From NCBI RefSeq assembly GCF_003259315.1, contig NZ_QLLT01000018.1, forward strand, positions 62,001 through 126,000: 64,000 nt of DNA, given 5' to 3'. The notes beneath the pieces were generated by a model. That model made no database searches. It was not told the DNA's origin and was given only the letters and a program-made list of their open reading frames with translations. Both the position numbers and the translations under genes were made by a program. How positions within the stretch are numbered: position 1 is the first letter of the stretch; the number at the start of each line of letters is the position of its first letter. Below, in pieces: positions 18,078 through 27,003 of this stretch. Origin of the DNA: Kitasatospora sp. SolWspMP-SS2h. GTDB taxonomy: Bacteria; Actinomycetota; Actinomycetes; Streptomycetales; Streptomycetaceae.

Positions 18078-19859
18078 TCACCCGTGCCGGCGGCGGAACA
18101 GCGCCGGCATCGTGGGGGCCGTGATGAACCCCTCCGCGCGGGCCGAGGCGATGCCGATCCGGGGGATCTCGCCGCTCTTCTCGAACAGCAGGTAGCGCGG
18201 TTCCCAGATCGGCCGGTACTTCGCGTTCGCCCGGTACAGCGACTCGATCTGCCACCAGCGCGAGAAGAAGCCCAGCACCGAGCGCCACAGCCGCAGGACC
18301 GGGCCCGCGCCCAGCTTCGAACCGCGCTCGAACACCGACCGGAACATCGCGAAGTTCAACGACACCCGTTCCAGCTCGACCTCCCCGGCGCGCTGCAGGA
18401 GTTCGATCACCATGAACTCCATCAGGCCGTTCTCGCTGTCCCGGTCGCGCCGCATCAGGTCCAGCGACAGGCCGTGCGCGCCCCACGGCACGAAGCTCAG
18501 CAGCGCCCGCAGCTCGCCGTCCCCGTCGAAGCACTCCAGCATCACGCAGCGCCCGTCGCCCGCGTCGCCGAGCCGCCCCAGCGCCATCGAGAAGCCGCGC
18601 TCGGTCGCGCCGTCCCGCCAGTGGTCGGCCCTGGCCACCAGCTCGGCCATCTCGCACTCCGGGATGTCCCCGTGCCGGCGGATCCGCACCGTGTAGCCGG
18701 CCCGCTTGACCCGGTTGTACGCCTGCCGGACCACCCGCATCGCCCGGCCGTCCAGCGAGAACTCGTCCAGCTCGACGATCGCCTCGTCGCCCAGCTCCAG
18801 CGCGTCCAGCCCGTGCCGGGCGTAGATCACCCCGGCCTCCTCGGAGGCGCCCATCACGGCCGGCACCCAGGCGTGCTCGCGGGCCTCGGCCAGCCAGGCG
18901 TCGATCGCCCCCGGCCAGGCCTCCGGGTCGCCGATCGGGTCGCCGGACGCCAGCGTGACGCCGCCGACCACCCGGTAGGCGATCGCCGCCTTCCCGGACG
19001 GCGAGAACACCACCGCCTTGTCCCGGCGCAGCGCGAAGTAGCCCAGCGAGTCCCGCTCGCCCTGCCGGTCCAGCAGCTCGCGCAGCCGGCTCTGGTCCTC
19101 GTCGCTCTGCAGCTCCTCGCCGCGCGGCGAGCGGAACGCCACGTACAGCACGAACAGGAACAGCACCGCGCTCATCGCGTTGATCGCCGCGTTCACCCAG
19201 GTCGGCACCGAGACCACGTCGAGGACCCGCTCCGACGGGGTCAGCGTGATCATCCGGTGCACCGCGTAGCTGAACCGCGTCCCGAAGCCCGCGCCGGCGA
19301 CCTCGTTGGTCAGCTGCACCAGCAGCGAACCGACCAGCCCGCCCAGCAGCAGCCCGCCGACCGCCGCGGCGGCCGCGGTCTTCGGGTTCGAGCGGTCGCC
19401 CTTGGAGGTGAACTCCCGGCGGGAGAACAGCAGCGCGGCCAGGAACAGGCCGGTCAGCACGATCGAGAAGTAGTTCCACGGGTGGTCCCGGTACCGGTCG
19501 CCCCAGGCCATCCAGGCCAGGTAGCCGAGGAACGTCAACCCGGCCAGGCCGGTGTTGAAGATCCACGCCGCCCGCTTGCGGCGGCGCATCGCCACCGCCA
19601 GGAACAGCGCCAGGAGCATCGAGGTCAGGCCGGCGGTCACCAGGTAGGGGGTGAAGAACTCCCCCTCGTTGTGACGCTGCACCTGGTCCCGGAACGGCAC
19701 CGAGAGCACCGCCACCAGGTTCAGCAGGGCCACCAGCCGCAGGTACCAGACCGTCGACGCGGCGGCCCTGAGCCGCCACCGTGCCAGCGGGCCGGGGCCT
19801 TCGCCCCGGGAGGGGGACACGGCCGGGGAAGCCGTCTTCACAGTGGACACAGCAACCAT
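18078..19859 (-). CDS. MprF/LysX-like DUF2156 phosphatidylglycerol lysyltransferase
   Basis: 593 aa. About six transmembrane helices at ~30-250 (AVLSVPF, LVTAGLTSMLLALFL, AAAVGGLLLGGLVGSLLV) precede a soluble DUF2156 domain (~265-593) built of two GNAT-like folds: GKAAIAYRVVGGVTLASGDPIG, ECEMAELVARAD and RYLLFEKSG near the end. Members attach an amino acid from aminoacyl-tRNA to phosphatidylglycerol or to another acceptor, lowering surface negative charge and raising resistance to cationic peptides. No lysyl-tRNA synthetase domain is fused, unlike mycobacterial LysX. Start ATG 19859 chosen; ATG 19886 is possible. Divergent from the two-component pair, which could regulate it. Confidence 0.8.
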   Translation of the reverse strand: MVAVSTVKTASPAVSPSRGEGPGPLARWRLRAAASTVWYLRLVALLNLVAVLSVPFRDQVQRHNEGEFFTPYLVTAGLTSMLLALFLAVAMRRRKRAAWIFNTGLAGLTFLGYLAWMAWGDRYRDHPWNYFSIVLTGLFLAALLFSRREFTSKGDRSNPKTAAAAAVGGLLLGGLVGSLLVQLTNEVAGAGFGTRFSYAVHRMITLTPSERVLDVVSVPTWVNAAINAMSAVLFLFVLYVAFRSPRGEELQSDEDQSRLRELLDRQGERDSLGYFALRRDKAVVFSPSGKAAIAYRVVGGVTLASGDPIGDPEAWPGAIDAWLAEAREHAWVPAVMGASEEAGVIYARHGLDALELGDEAIVELDEFSLDGRAMRVVRQAYNRVKRAGYTVRIRRHGDIPECEMAELVARADHWRDGATERGFSMALGRLGDAGDGRCVMLECFDGDGELRALLSFVPWGAHGLSLDLMRRDRDSENGLMEFMVIELLQRAGEVELERVSLNFAMFRSVFERGSKLGAGPVLRLWRSVLGFFSRWWQIESLYRANAKYRPIWEPRYLLFEKSGEIPRIGIASARAEGFITAPTMPALFRRRHG

Positions 19860-19970
19860 TCCAGACGATCGATCACAGGGGCGCATCCGCTCGCGGTTCG
19901 GCGCACTCGACCCCGATTTCCATGGTTGCCCAGCCCGGATGAGAATTGCGTGAATCCGGTAGCGGATTCC

Positions 19971-19994
19971 CACCCCCGCCGATCGGCGGGGGTG
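19971..19994. promoter_or_regulatory. perfect 24-bp palindrome upstream of the response regulator
   Basis: CACCCCCGCC, GATC, GGCGGGGGTG: every base pairs. It lies between the divergent lysyltransferase and two-component genes, 52 bp before the regulator ATG. Candidate operator for a dimeric regulator, possibly the adjacent NarL-type one, or a leader hairpin. Confidence 0.5.
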
Positions 19995-20045
19995 CCGGAC
20001 CGCCCGGCCCCCAACCGCCCCCACCGGGGAGAGACAGGGAGAGAC

Positions 20046-20714
20046 ATGCCGCCGACCCGGGTCCTGATCGTGGACGACGAGGTGCTGGTCCGCTCCGGGC
20101 TCGGCCTGATCGTCGGCACCGCACCCGACCTGGAGGTGGTCGGCGCCTGCTCCGGCGGCCAGGCCGAGCAGCTGGCCCGCGAACTCGCCCCCCGGGTCGT
20201 CCTGCTCGACGTCCGGATGCCCGACCTGGACGGCATCAGCGTGCTGCGCCGACTGCGCGCGCTGCCCGACCCGCCCGCCGTCGCCATGCTCACCACCTTC
20301 GACACCGACGAGCACATCGGCACCGCGCTGCGGGCCGGGGCGGCCGGGTTCCTGCTCAAGGACACCGCCCCCGAGCAGCTGGTGCACGCCGTCCGGGTGC
20401 TCGCGGCCGGCGGCAGCGCGCTCTCCCCGACCGTCGCCCGCACCGTGATCAGCGGCTACGTCGAGGGCGGCGGCCCCGACACCGCCGCCGCCGACCTCAC
20501 CGGCCGGCTCACCGGCCGCGAGCTGGACGTCCTGGCGCTGCTCGGCGAGGGCCTGTCCAACGCCGAGATAGCCGACCGGCTCTTCCTGGGCACCGGCACC
20601 GTCAAGGACCACATCAGCGCCATCCTGGCCAAGCTCGGCGCCGCCAACCGGGTCCAGGCCGCCGTCATCGCCCACCGCGCCGGGCTGGTCCGCGAGCGGC
20701 GGGACGGGGAGTGA
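20046..20714 (+). CDS. NarL/FixJ-family response regulator
   Basis: 222 aa. Receiver domain ~5-120 with acidic pocket D10-D11, phospho-acceptor D55 (LLDVRMPD), Thr in MLTTFD and Lys in FLLKD. A LuxR-type helix-turn-helix at ~155-215 (LTGRELDVLALLGEGLSNAEIADRL, GTVKDHISAILAKL) binds DNA after phosphorylation. GGGAGAGAC precedes the ATG. It overlaps the histidine kinase start by 4 bases and forms a two-gene operon with it. Confidence 0.93.
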   Translation: MPPTRVLIVDDEVLVRSGLGLIVGTAPDLEVVGACSGGQAEQLARELAPRVVLLDVRMPDLDGISVLRRLRALPDPPAVAMLTTFDTDEHIGTALRAGAAGFLLKDTAPEQLVHAVRVLAAGGSALSPTVARTVISGYVEGGGPDTAAADLTGRLTGRELDVLALLGEGLSNAEIADRLFLGTGTVKDHISAILAKLGAANRVQAAVIAHRAGLVRERRDGE

Positions 20715-21952
20715 GCTCCGCGGCCGCCGCGGCCCCCGGACACCGCCCGGAACCCCCCGGGACCGCAGCGCACCCGACGCCCCCGGAGCCCGCCGGGCCG
20801 CGCCGCCCGCTCCGGGCGCGGGCCAGGGCCCGCGCCCGGGCCTGGCTGCGTTCCCCGCGCACCACCCTGCTGGCCCCGGTGCTGCTCGCCGCGATGGACT
20901 CCGCGCTGGTCGCCAAGGGCTCCGCGCCCTGGCAGCTGGCCCTCTCCGCGCTGTCGGTGGCCGCCCTGCTGGCCCGCCGCCGCCTCCCGCTCACGGTGGC
21001 CCTGCTCACCCTGCCCGGCGCGTTCTTCAACGAGATCTGGCTGGCCCCGCTGACCGCCGTCTACGCGGTCGCCGCCGCCCGCCCCCGGCCCGGCGTCCCG
21101 GTCGCCTGCGCCACCGCCTTCGCCCTGGTCGAGTTCTTCCACTGGCCCTTCGACCCCGGCCTCTTCGAACTCAGCCGGGACAACGCGCTGTACGGCATCC
21201 AGTCGGTGATGCTCGGCGCCGGACCGGCCGCCCTCGGCATGCTCGCCCGCACCCGCGGCGAACTCGCCGAGCGGGTCACCGAACTCACCGCCGGCCGGCA
21301 GCGCGAGAGCCGGCTGCTCGCCGAACAGGTGCTGACCGCCGAACGCGCCCGGCTCGCCCGCGAGATGCACGACGTGGTCTCCCACCAGGTCAGCCTGATC
21401 TCGATCCAGGCCGGGGCGCTCCAGGTCTCCAGCACCGACCCGGCCGCCCGGGACGGCGCCCGCACCATCCGCGAGCTCTCGGTCCGCACCCTCGACGAAC
21501 TCCGCCAGATGGTCGGCGTGCTGCGCGCCGCCGGCGGCCCCGGCACCCCGCTCGCCCCGCAGCCCACCCTGGCCGACCTGCCCCGGCTGATCGGGGGCAG
21601 CGGCCTGGCCGTCACCAGCCGCCTCGACCCGGGCCGCCGGAACTGGCCCGAGGCCGTCGAACGGGCCGCCTACCGCACCGTCCAGGAGGGCCTCACCAAC
21701 ATCAGCAAGCACGCCCCCGGCGCCCCGGTCACCGTCCGGGTCACCGCCCGCGGCGGCCGGCTGCACGTCGAGGTCCGCAACGGCCCCCCGCCGCTGGGCC
21801 CGACCGGCCCCGGCCAGGACGCCCCGCTGCCCGGCGGCGGCCACGGCCTGATCGGCCTGCGCGAACGCGCCGCCCTGCTCGGCGGCACCTTCACCGCCGG
21901 CGCCACCCCCGACGGCGGCTACGCCCTGCACGCCGTGCTGCCCGCCCCCTGA
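20711..21952 (+). CDS. NarL-partner sensor histidine kinase (HisKA_3)
   Basis: 413 aa. After a Pro/Arg-rich cytoplasmic N-terminus, residues ~52-178 hold about five hydrophobic helices. The dimerisation/phosphotransfer motif REMHDVVSHQVSLI places the phospho-histidine at H220. The HATPase domain shows AAYRTVQEGLTNISKHAPGA (N box) and GGGHGLIGLRERAALLGG (G boxes). GTG start overlaps the regulator stop (GTGA) so expression is coupled. The signal is unknown; the short extracytoplasmic loops suggest a membrane or envelope signal. Confidence 0.92.
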   Translation: MSSAAAAAPGHRPEPPGTAAHPTPPEPAGPRRPLRARARARARAWLRSPRTTLLAPVLLAAMDSALVAKGSAPWQLALSALSVAALLARRRLPLTVALLTLPGAFFNEIWLAPLTAVYAVAAARPRPGVPVACATAFALVEFFHWPFDPGLFELSRDNALYGIQSVMLGAGPAALGMLARTRGELAERVTELTAGRQRESRLLAEQVLTAERARLAREMHDVVSHQVSLISIQAGALQVSSTDPAARDGARTIRELSVRTLDELRQMVGVLRAAGGPGTPLAPQPTLADLPRLIGGSGLAVTSRLDPGRRNWPEAVERAAYRTVQEGLTNISKHAPGAPVTVRVTARGGRLHVEVRNGPPPLGPTGPGQDAPLPGGGHGLIGLRERAALLGGTFTAGATPDGGYALHAVLPAP

Positions 21953-22014
21953 GGACCGCGGCAGCGGCAAGAACCGACGGGAGCCGTTCCGGGCCGGCGC
22001 CGCCGGAGAACGAG

Positions 22015-22049
22015 GAAGCCCCGCAGGTCCGATGGACCTGCGGGGCTTC
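22015..22049. terminator. bidirectional hairpin between kinase gene and tRNA-Leu
   Basis: A perfect 16-bp stem (GAAGCCCCGCAGGTCC and its complement) with a 3-nt loop. It lies 62 bp after the kinase stop and 6 bp past the 3' end of the opposing tRNA-Leu, so it can end both transcripts. Confidence 0.85.
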
Positions 22050-22054
22050 ATCTG

Positions 22055-22138
22055 TGCGCGAGGGGGGAGTTGAACCCCCACGCCCTTTCGGGCACTGGAA
22101 CCTGAATCCAGCGCGTCTGCCTATTCCGCCACCCGCGC
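22055..22138 (-). tRNA. tRNA-Leu (anticodon CAG)
   Basis: 84 nt. The acceptor stem GCGCGGG pairs with CTCGCGC (one G-U). The anticodon stem CTGGA/TCCAG holds loop TTCAGGT, giving CAG. A long variable arm (GTGCCCGAAAGGGCGT) marks a class II tRNA, and the T loop is TTCAACT. CCA is not encoded. Confidence 0.95.
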
Positions 22139-22490
22139 ATGGGTGTTGTCTTCAGTTGCTTACCGCTTCTTCCGACCTGTCGAGAAGCTTACCGCATCTC
22201 TCGGGGTCTTCCGTTCGGCTCCCTCTCGGGCGCCCCTTCCGACATGGAAAACATTAGCACGCCCCACGCCGCACCTGCGAATCCATTCCCCCCGGCCCCC
22301 CGCACGGGCCCGCCCGGCCCGCAACCGGAGGCCGGACGAACGCGTGAGCGGGCCGTCCGGCGGGTACCCCTCCGGGCGCGACCTAGCCGGGGAACCGTAC
22401 GGAAGGGCCGGGCGTGGATACGATCAGTACGGAAGTACCGCTTTCCAGCCGACGAACCGGCCCGTCCGACGCCCTGAGAGGGGGTGCCCC
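22139..22490. other. 352-bp divergent intergenic region (tRNA-Leu / fhaA)
   Basis: No gene seen. It must hold the tRNA-Leu promoter on the minus strand and the fhaA promoter on the plus strand. A TACGAT hexamer near 22418 could be a -10 for fhaA, but no matching -35 is convincing. Confidence 0.4.
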
Positions 22491-23369
22491 GTGGGAGTCC
22501 TGAAGAAGTTCGAGCAGCGACTCGAAGGTCTCGTGAACGGCACCTTCGCGAAGGTGTTCAAGTCCGAGGTCCAGCCGGTGGAGATCGCCGGTGCCCTGCA
22601 GCGCGAGTGCGACAACAACGCCACCATCTGGAACCGGGACCGCACGGTCGTCCCGAACGACTTCATCGTCGAGCTCAGCCCGCACGACCACGAGCGGCTC
22701 AGCCCCTACGCCACCCAGCTCGGCACCGAGCTGGCCGGGATGGTCCGCGAGTACGCGGAGGCCCAGCGGTACAGCTTCATGGGGCCGCTCCAGGTCGCCC
22801 TGGAGAAGGCCGACGACCTGGACACCGGCCTGTACCGGGTGCGCAGCCGCACGCTGGCCGCCGAGGAGCCCCAGCGGGCCCCGGCCCCGCCGTCCGCCGC
22901 CCAGCCCGGGTACGGCCGTCCGCCGACGCCGCCCGCGCCCGGCGCGCCCTGGCACCAGGGCGCGTCCGCCGCGCCCTACGGCACCCCGCCGCCACCGCCC
23001 GCCCCGCCCGCGGTGCCGCCCGCGGCGTCCGCCGCCCCGTCGGCCGGGAACGTCCGGCCCTTCCCCGGCGCGGGCCACGGCGGCGCCGGCACCCGGCGCT
23101 GGATCGAGGTGAACGGCGCCCGGCACCAGATCAGCCAGAACGCGGTGGTGCTCGGGCGCTCCACCGAGGCGGACATCCGGATCGACGACCCCGGGGTGTC
23201 CCGCAAGCACGCGGAGATCCGCCCCGGTGCACCCGCGATGGTCCTGGACCTGGGTTCCACCAACGGCATCGTGGTGGACGGGCAGCACACCCAGCGCGCT
23301 ACGCTCCGCGACGGCTCCCGGATCGTCCTGGGGTCGACCACCATCGTCTACCGACAGGTCGAAGGGTAG
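22491..23369 (+). CDS. fhaA: DUF3662/FHA domain protein FhaA
   Basis: 292 aa. An N-terminal DUF3662 domain (~1-120: VLKKFEQRLEGLVNGTFAKVFKSEVQPVEIA) is linked by ~80 Pro/Ala residues to a C-terminal FHA domain with GRS, SRKHAEI and LGSTNG phosphothreonine-binding motifs. Mycobacterial FhaA binds phosphorylated partners of PknB, including the pseudokinase domain of MviN, to control peptidoglycan precursor flipping. GTG chosen because GAGAGGGGG precedes it. First gene of a run reading fhaA-fhaB-pstP-rodA-pbpA. Confidence 0.93.
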   Translation: MGVLKKFEQRLEGLVNGTFAKVFKSEVQPVEIAGALQRECDNNATIWNRDRTVVPNDFIVELSPHDHERLSPYATQLGTELAGMVREYAEAQRYSFMGPLQVALEKADDLDTGLYRVRSRTLAAEEPQRAPAPPSAAQPGYGRPPTPPAPGAPWHQGASAAPYGTPPPPPAPPAVPPAASAAPSAGNVRPFPGAGHGGAGTRRWIEVNGARHQISQNAVVLGRSTEADIRIDDPGVSRKHAEIRPGAPAMVLDLGSTNGIVVDGQHTQRATLRDGSRIVLGSTTIVYRQVEG

Positions 23370-23381
23370 AAGCGGGCCGGT

Positions 23382-23906
23382 ATGTCTGATCTGACCCTGA
23401 CGGTCATGCGGCTGGGCTTCCTCGCCGTCCTCTGGCTGTTCGTCATCGTCGCGGTGCAGGTGATCCGCAGCGACCTGTTCACCACCAAGGGCGCCGCGCG
23501 CACCGCCCAGCGCTCCCCCGCCCCCGCGCCGGCCCAGGCCGGGGCGGGCCGCGGGCCGCAGGGGCAGCCCGCCCCGGCCGCCCAGCAGGCGCAGGCCCGG
23601 CAGCGCCGCGGCCAACCGACCCACCTGGTGGTGACCCAGGGGTCGCTGGCCGGGACGACCGTCGCCCTCCAGGGCCAGACCGTCACGCTGGGCCGGGCGC
23701 ACGACTCCACCATCGTCCTGGACGACGACTACGCCTCCTCCCGCCATGCCAGGATCTACCCCGATCAGGCTGGGCAGTGGACGGTGGAGGATCTAGGCTC
23801 CACCAACGGCACCTATCTCGACCGGCAGCGGCTCACCACGCCGACGCCGCTCCAGATCGGCGTGCCGATCCGAATCGGCAGGACCGTCATCGAGCTGCGG
23901 AAGTAG
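23382..23906 (+). CDS. fhaB: FHA domain protein FhaB (FipA)
   Basis: 174 aa. A transmembrane helix at ~10-30 (FLAVLWLFVIVAVQVI) anchors a Gln/Ala-rich linker and a C-terminal FHA domain with LGRAHDSTI, SSRHARI and LGSTNGTYLDRQRL. Binds phosphothreonine, probably on PknB or its substrates, at the inner membrane; in mycobacteria it helps link FtsZ and FtsQ. It starts 12 bp after fhaA. Confidence 0.92.
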   Translation: MSDLTLTVMRLGFLAVLWLFVIVAVQVIRSDLFTTKGAARTAQRSPAPAPAQAGAGRGPQGQPAPAAQQAQARQRRGQPTHLVVTQGSLAGTTVALQGQTVTLGRAHDSTIVLDDDYASSRHARIYPDQAGQWTVEDLGSTNGTYLDRQRLTTPTPLQIGVPIRIGRTVIELRK

Positions 23907-23951
23907 TCAGCGCATGAGGACCAGCTCCACCCGAAGGAGGGCCCGGACAGC

Positions 23952-25463
23952 ATGAGTCTCGTGCTGCGCTTCGCCGCCGGCTCGCACAAGGGCCTGATCC
24001 GTGAAGGGAACGAGGACTCCGGCTACGCCGGGCCCCGGCTGCTCGCGGTGGCCGACGGCATGGGCGGGGCGGCGGCCGGCGAGGTCGCCTCCTCCGAGGT
24101 CCTCGGCTCGATCGTCCGGCTCGACGAGCCGCACCCCGGCGCCGACCTGCTGAGCCTGCTCAACGAGGCGGTGCAGACCGCCAACGAGCGGCTGCGGCAG
24201 ATGGTCGAGCAGGACCCGCAGCTGGAGGGCATGGGCTGCACCCTCACCGCGCTGCTCTGGGACGGCCAGCGGATGGGCCAGGTGCACATCGGCGACTCCC
24301 GGGCCTACCTGCTGCGCGACGGCCGGCTCGACCAGATCACCCAGGACCACACCTGGGTGCAGCGGCTGGTCGACGAGGGCCGGATCACCGCCGAGGAGGC
24401 CGAGACCCACCCGCAGCGCTCGCTGCTGATGCGCGCCCTGGACGGCCGCGGCCAGGTCGAGCCCGACCTGTCGATCCGCGAGGTCCGGGCCGGCGACCGG
24501 TACCTGATCTGCTCCGACGGCCTGTCCGGCCCGGTCAGCCACCAGACCCTGGAGGAGACGCTCGGCAGCTACTACGCGCCCGAGCAGACCGTCCAGGAGC
24601 TGATCCAGCTGGCGCTGCGCGGCGGCGGCCCGGACAACATCACCTGCATCGTCGCCGACGTGATCGACGTCGGCGCCACCGACCAGCTCAGCGGCCGGGC
24701 CGCCGAGGCCCCGGTGGTGGTCGGCGCGGTCGCCGAGAACCAGCCGCACCACTACAACGACCCGCAGCTGCTGGACACCCCGGCCGGCCGGGCCGCCGGC
24801 CTGGGCCGCGGCCCGGCCCCGCAGGGCGTCTTCGGCCCGGCCCAGGGCTACCAGGGCGGCTACGACCAGCAGCAGCCCGGCTACGGCGCCCCCGCGGGCG
24901 ACTTCGGCCCCCCGGAGGGCTACGGCGCCCCGGCGGACGACGTCACCCGGGCCGGCTTCCCGGCCGGCGAGGGCGGCTACGGCGCGCCCGGCGAGGAGTT
25001 CGACCAGGACGCCCCGGCCGAGCACCGGAAGAAGAAGCGCGGCCTGAAGCTGACCCTGATCGGCGTGCTGGTGCTCGCGGTGCTCGGCGCCGGCGGGTTC
25101 TTCGCCTGGCAGTGGAGCCAGGACCAGTACTACGTCGGCGTCCAGGACGGCCACGTCGCGGTCTACCGCGGCCTCGACCAGAACCTGGCCGGCATCGAGC
25201 TCAGCTCGGTCTACCAGCCGTTCACCGACATCGAACTCAAGTACCTGCCCGCCTACCAGCAGGACCAGGTGGCCAAGAAGATCCAGGCCGACGGCCTGGC
25301 CGACGCCCGGAAGCAGGTCGACGCGCTGCGCGCGCAGGCCGCCGTCTGCAAGAAGGTCGCCGAGTCCACGACCGCCCCGGCCACCGGGGAGGGCACCGAG
25401 CCGTCCGCGCCGCCGCTGACCGAACAGGAGCAGCAGCTCGCCGCGTCCTGCCCGGCCCGGTAG
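23952..25463 (+). CDS. pstP: PP2C-type Ser/Thr phosphatase PstP
   Basis: 503 aa. Cytoplasmic PPM phosphatase at ~1-240 with metal and phosphate ligands in REGNEDS, VADGMGGAAAGE, IGDSRAYLLR, CSDGLSG and PDNITCIVADV. A Gly/Tyr-rich linker (QGGYDQQQPGYGAP) leads to a single transmembrane helix at ~365-385 and an extracytoplasmic tail of ~115 residues ending SCPAR. It removes phosphate from PknB and its substrates. GAAGGAGGG stands upstream of the ATG. Confidence 0.95.
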   Translation: MSLVLRFAAGSHKGLIREGNEDSGYAGPRLLAVADGMGGAAAGEVASSEVLGSIVRLDEPHPGADLLSLLNEAVQTANERLRQMVEQDPQLEGMGCTLTALLWDGQRMGQVHIGDSRAYLLRDGRLDQITQDHTWVQRLVDEGRITAEEAETHPQRSLLMRALDGRGQVEPDLSIREVRAGDRYLICSDGLSGPVSHQTLEETLGSYYAPEQTVQELIQLALRGGGPDNITCIVADVIDVGATDQLSGRAAEAPVVVGAVAENQPHHYNDPQLLDTPAGRAAGLGRGPAPQGVFGPAQGYQGGYDQQQPGYGAPAGDFGPPEGYGAPADDVTRAGFPAGEGGYGAPGEEFDQDAPAEHRKKKRGLKLTLIGVLVLAVLGAGGFFAWQWSQDQYYVGVQDGHVAVYRGLDQNLAGIELSSVYQPFTDIELKYLPAYQQDQVAKKIQADGLADARKQVDALRAQAAVCKKVAESTTAPATGEGTEPSAPPLTEQEQQLAASCPAR

Positions 25464-25497
25464 GGCCGCGGGCGAACCCGGGGGGTTGCACACAGGC

Positions 25498-27003
25498 ATG
25501 AGCACCTTCGACGTGAGCGGCGGCCGCACGCCCGCCACCGGGCGCCGCCGCGCCACCGGCCGCGGCACCCCGGACACCGTGCCGAACCGGCGCAACACCG
25601 AGCTGCTGATGCTGGCCTTCGCGGTGGCCGTCCCGGTCTTCGGGTACGCCAACGTGGGCCTGGCGATGGACGGCACGCTGCCCGCCAACATCCTGGCCTA
25701 CGGCCTGGGCCTGGGCGTGCTGGCCGGCCTCGCGCACCTGGCGGTGCGCCGCTTCGCCCCGTACGCCGACCCGCTGCTGCTGCCGCTGGCGACGCTGCTC
25801 AACGGGCTCGGCCTGGTGATGATCTGGCGGCTCGACAAGGCCGGCGACCTGCTGCACGACAACTACCCGGCGACCACCAACCAGCTGATGTGGTCGGGCC
25901 TGGGCATCACGCTGTTCATCGGCGTGATGTGGCTGCTCAAGGACCACCGGATCCTGCAGCGCTACACCTACATCTCGATGGTGGTGGCGCTGGTGCTGCT
26001 GGCCGCGCCGGCCTTCTTCCCGTCCCAGGACGCGAACTTCGGCGCGAAGATCTGGATCCGCTTCGGGTCCTTCTCGATCCAGCCCGGCGAGTTCGCCAAG
26101 ATCATCCTGACCGTCTTCTTCGCCGGCTTCCTGATGGTGAAGAAGGACGCCCTGGCGCTGGCCAGCCGCAAGTTCATGGGCCTGTACCTGCCGCGCGGCC
26201 GCGACCTCGGGCCGATCGTGGTGGTCTGGCTGCTGTCGATCCTGATCCTGGTGTTCGAGACCGACCTCGGCTCGTCCTTCCTGTTCTTCGGCCTGTTCGT
26301 GGTGATGCTGTACGTGGCCACCGAGCGGACCAGCTGGATCGTCTTCGGTCTGCTGATGTCCTTCGGCGGCGCCGCCGTGGTGGCCACCAGCGAGCCGCAC
26401 GTGAAGACCCGGATCAACGCCTGGCTGGACCCGATGGCGGCGTTCGGGCCGCACCCGCCCAAGCAGTCCTCGGAGCAGATCGGCCAGACCCTGATGTCGC
26501 TGGGCTCCGGCGGCACCATCGGCACCGGCCTGGGGCAGGGCCGCAGCTGGCTGATCCAGTTCGCGGCGAAGAGCGACTTCATCCTCGGCTCGTTCGGCGA
26601 GGAGCTGGGCCTGACCGGCCTGATGGCGATCTTCCTGCTGTACGGCCTGGTGGTGCAGCGCGGCCTGCGCACCGCGCTGGCCGCCCGCGACCCGTTCGGC
26701 AAGCTGCTCGCGGTCGGCCTGAGCTCGGCGTTCGCGCTCCAGGTGTTCGTGGTCGCGGGCGGCGTCACCGGCCTGATCCCGCTGACCGGCATGACCATGC
26801 CGTTCCTGGCCCAGGGCGGTTCCTCGGTGGTGGCCAACTGGGCGCTGATCGCCATCCTGATGAAGATCAGCGACACCGCCCGCCGCCCGGCCGCCGAACC
26901 GACCGCCGAGCCGGCCCCGGCGATCCCGGAGCCGGCCGGTCCCGACCGGTACGGGCCGCCCGGGTACGGCGCGCCGGACCAGAGCAGGGGAGCGTCCTCG
27001 TGA
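25498..27003 (+). CDS. rodA: FtsW/RodA/SpoVE-family SEDS glycosyltransferase
   Basis: 501 aa polytopic protein with about 12 helices. The SEDS motifs are present: IRFGSFSIQPGEFAKI, ETDLGSSFLFFG with the catalytic Asp, GRSWLIQFAAKSDFIL and PLTGMTMPFLAQGGSS. It polymerises lipid II glycan strands with its cognate class B PBP, encoded immediately downstream with a 4-base overlap. The C-terminal ~40 residues are a Pro/Ala/Gly tail. ATG chosen at 25498; the start has only a G-rich stretch upstream. Confidence 0.93.
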   Translation: MSTFDVSGGRTPATGRRRATGRGTPDTVPNRRNTELLMLAFAVAVPVFGYANVGLAMDGTLPANILAYGLGLGVLAGLAHLAVRRFAPYADPLLLPLATLLNGLGLVMIWRLDKAGDLLHDNYPATTNQLMWSGLGITLFIGVMWLLKDHRILQRYTYISMVVALVLLAAPAFFPSQDANFGAKIWIRFGSFSIQPGEFAKIILTVFFAGFLMVKKDALALASRKFMGLYLPRGRDLGPIVVVWLLSILILVFETDLGSSFLFFGLFVVMLYVATERTSWIVFGLLMSFGGAAVVATSEPHVKTRINAWLDPMAAFGPHPPKQSSEQIGQTLMSLGSGGTIGTGLGQGRSWLIQFAAKSDFILGSFGEELGLTGLMAIFLLYGLVVQRGLRTALAARDPFGKLLAVGLSSAFALQVFVVAGGVTGLIPLTGMTMPFLAQGGSSVVANWALIAILMKISDTARRPAAEPTAEPAPAIPEPAGPDRYGPPGYGAPDQSRGASS

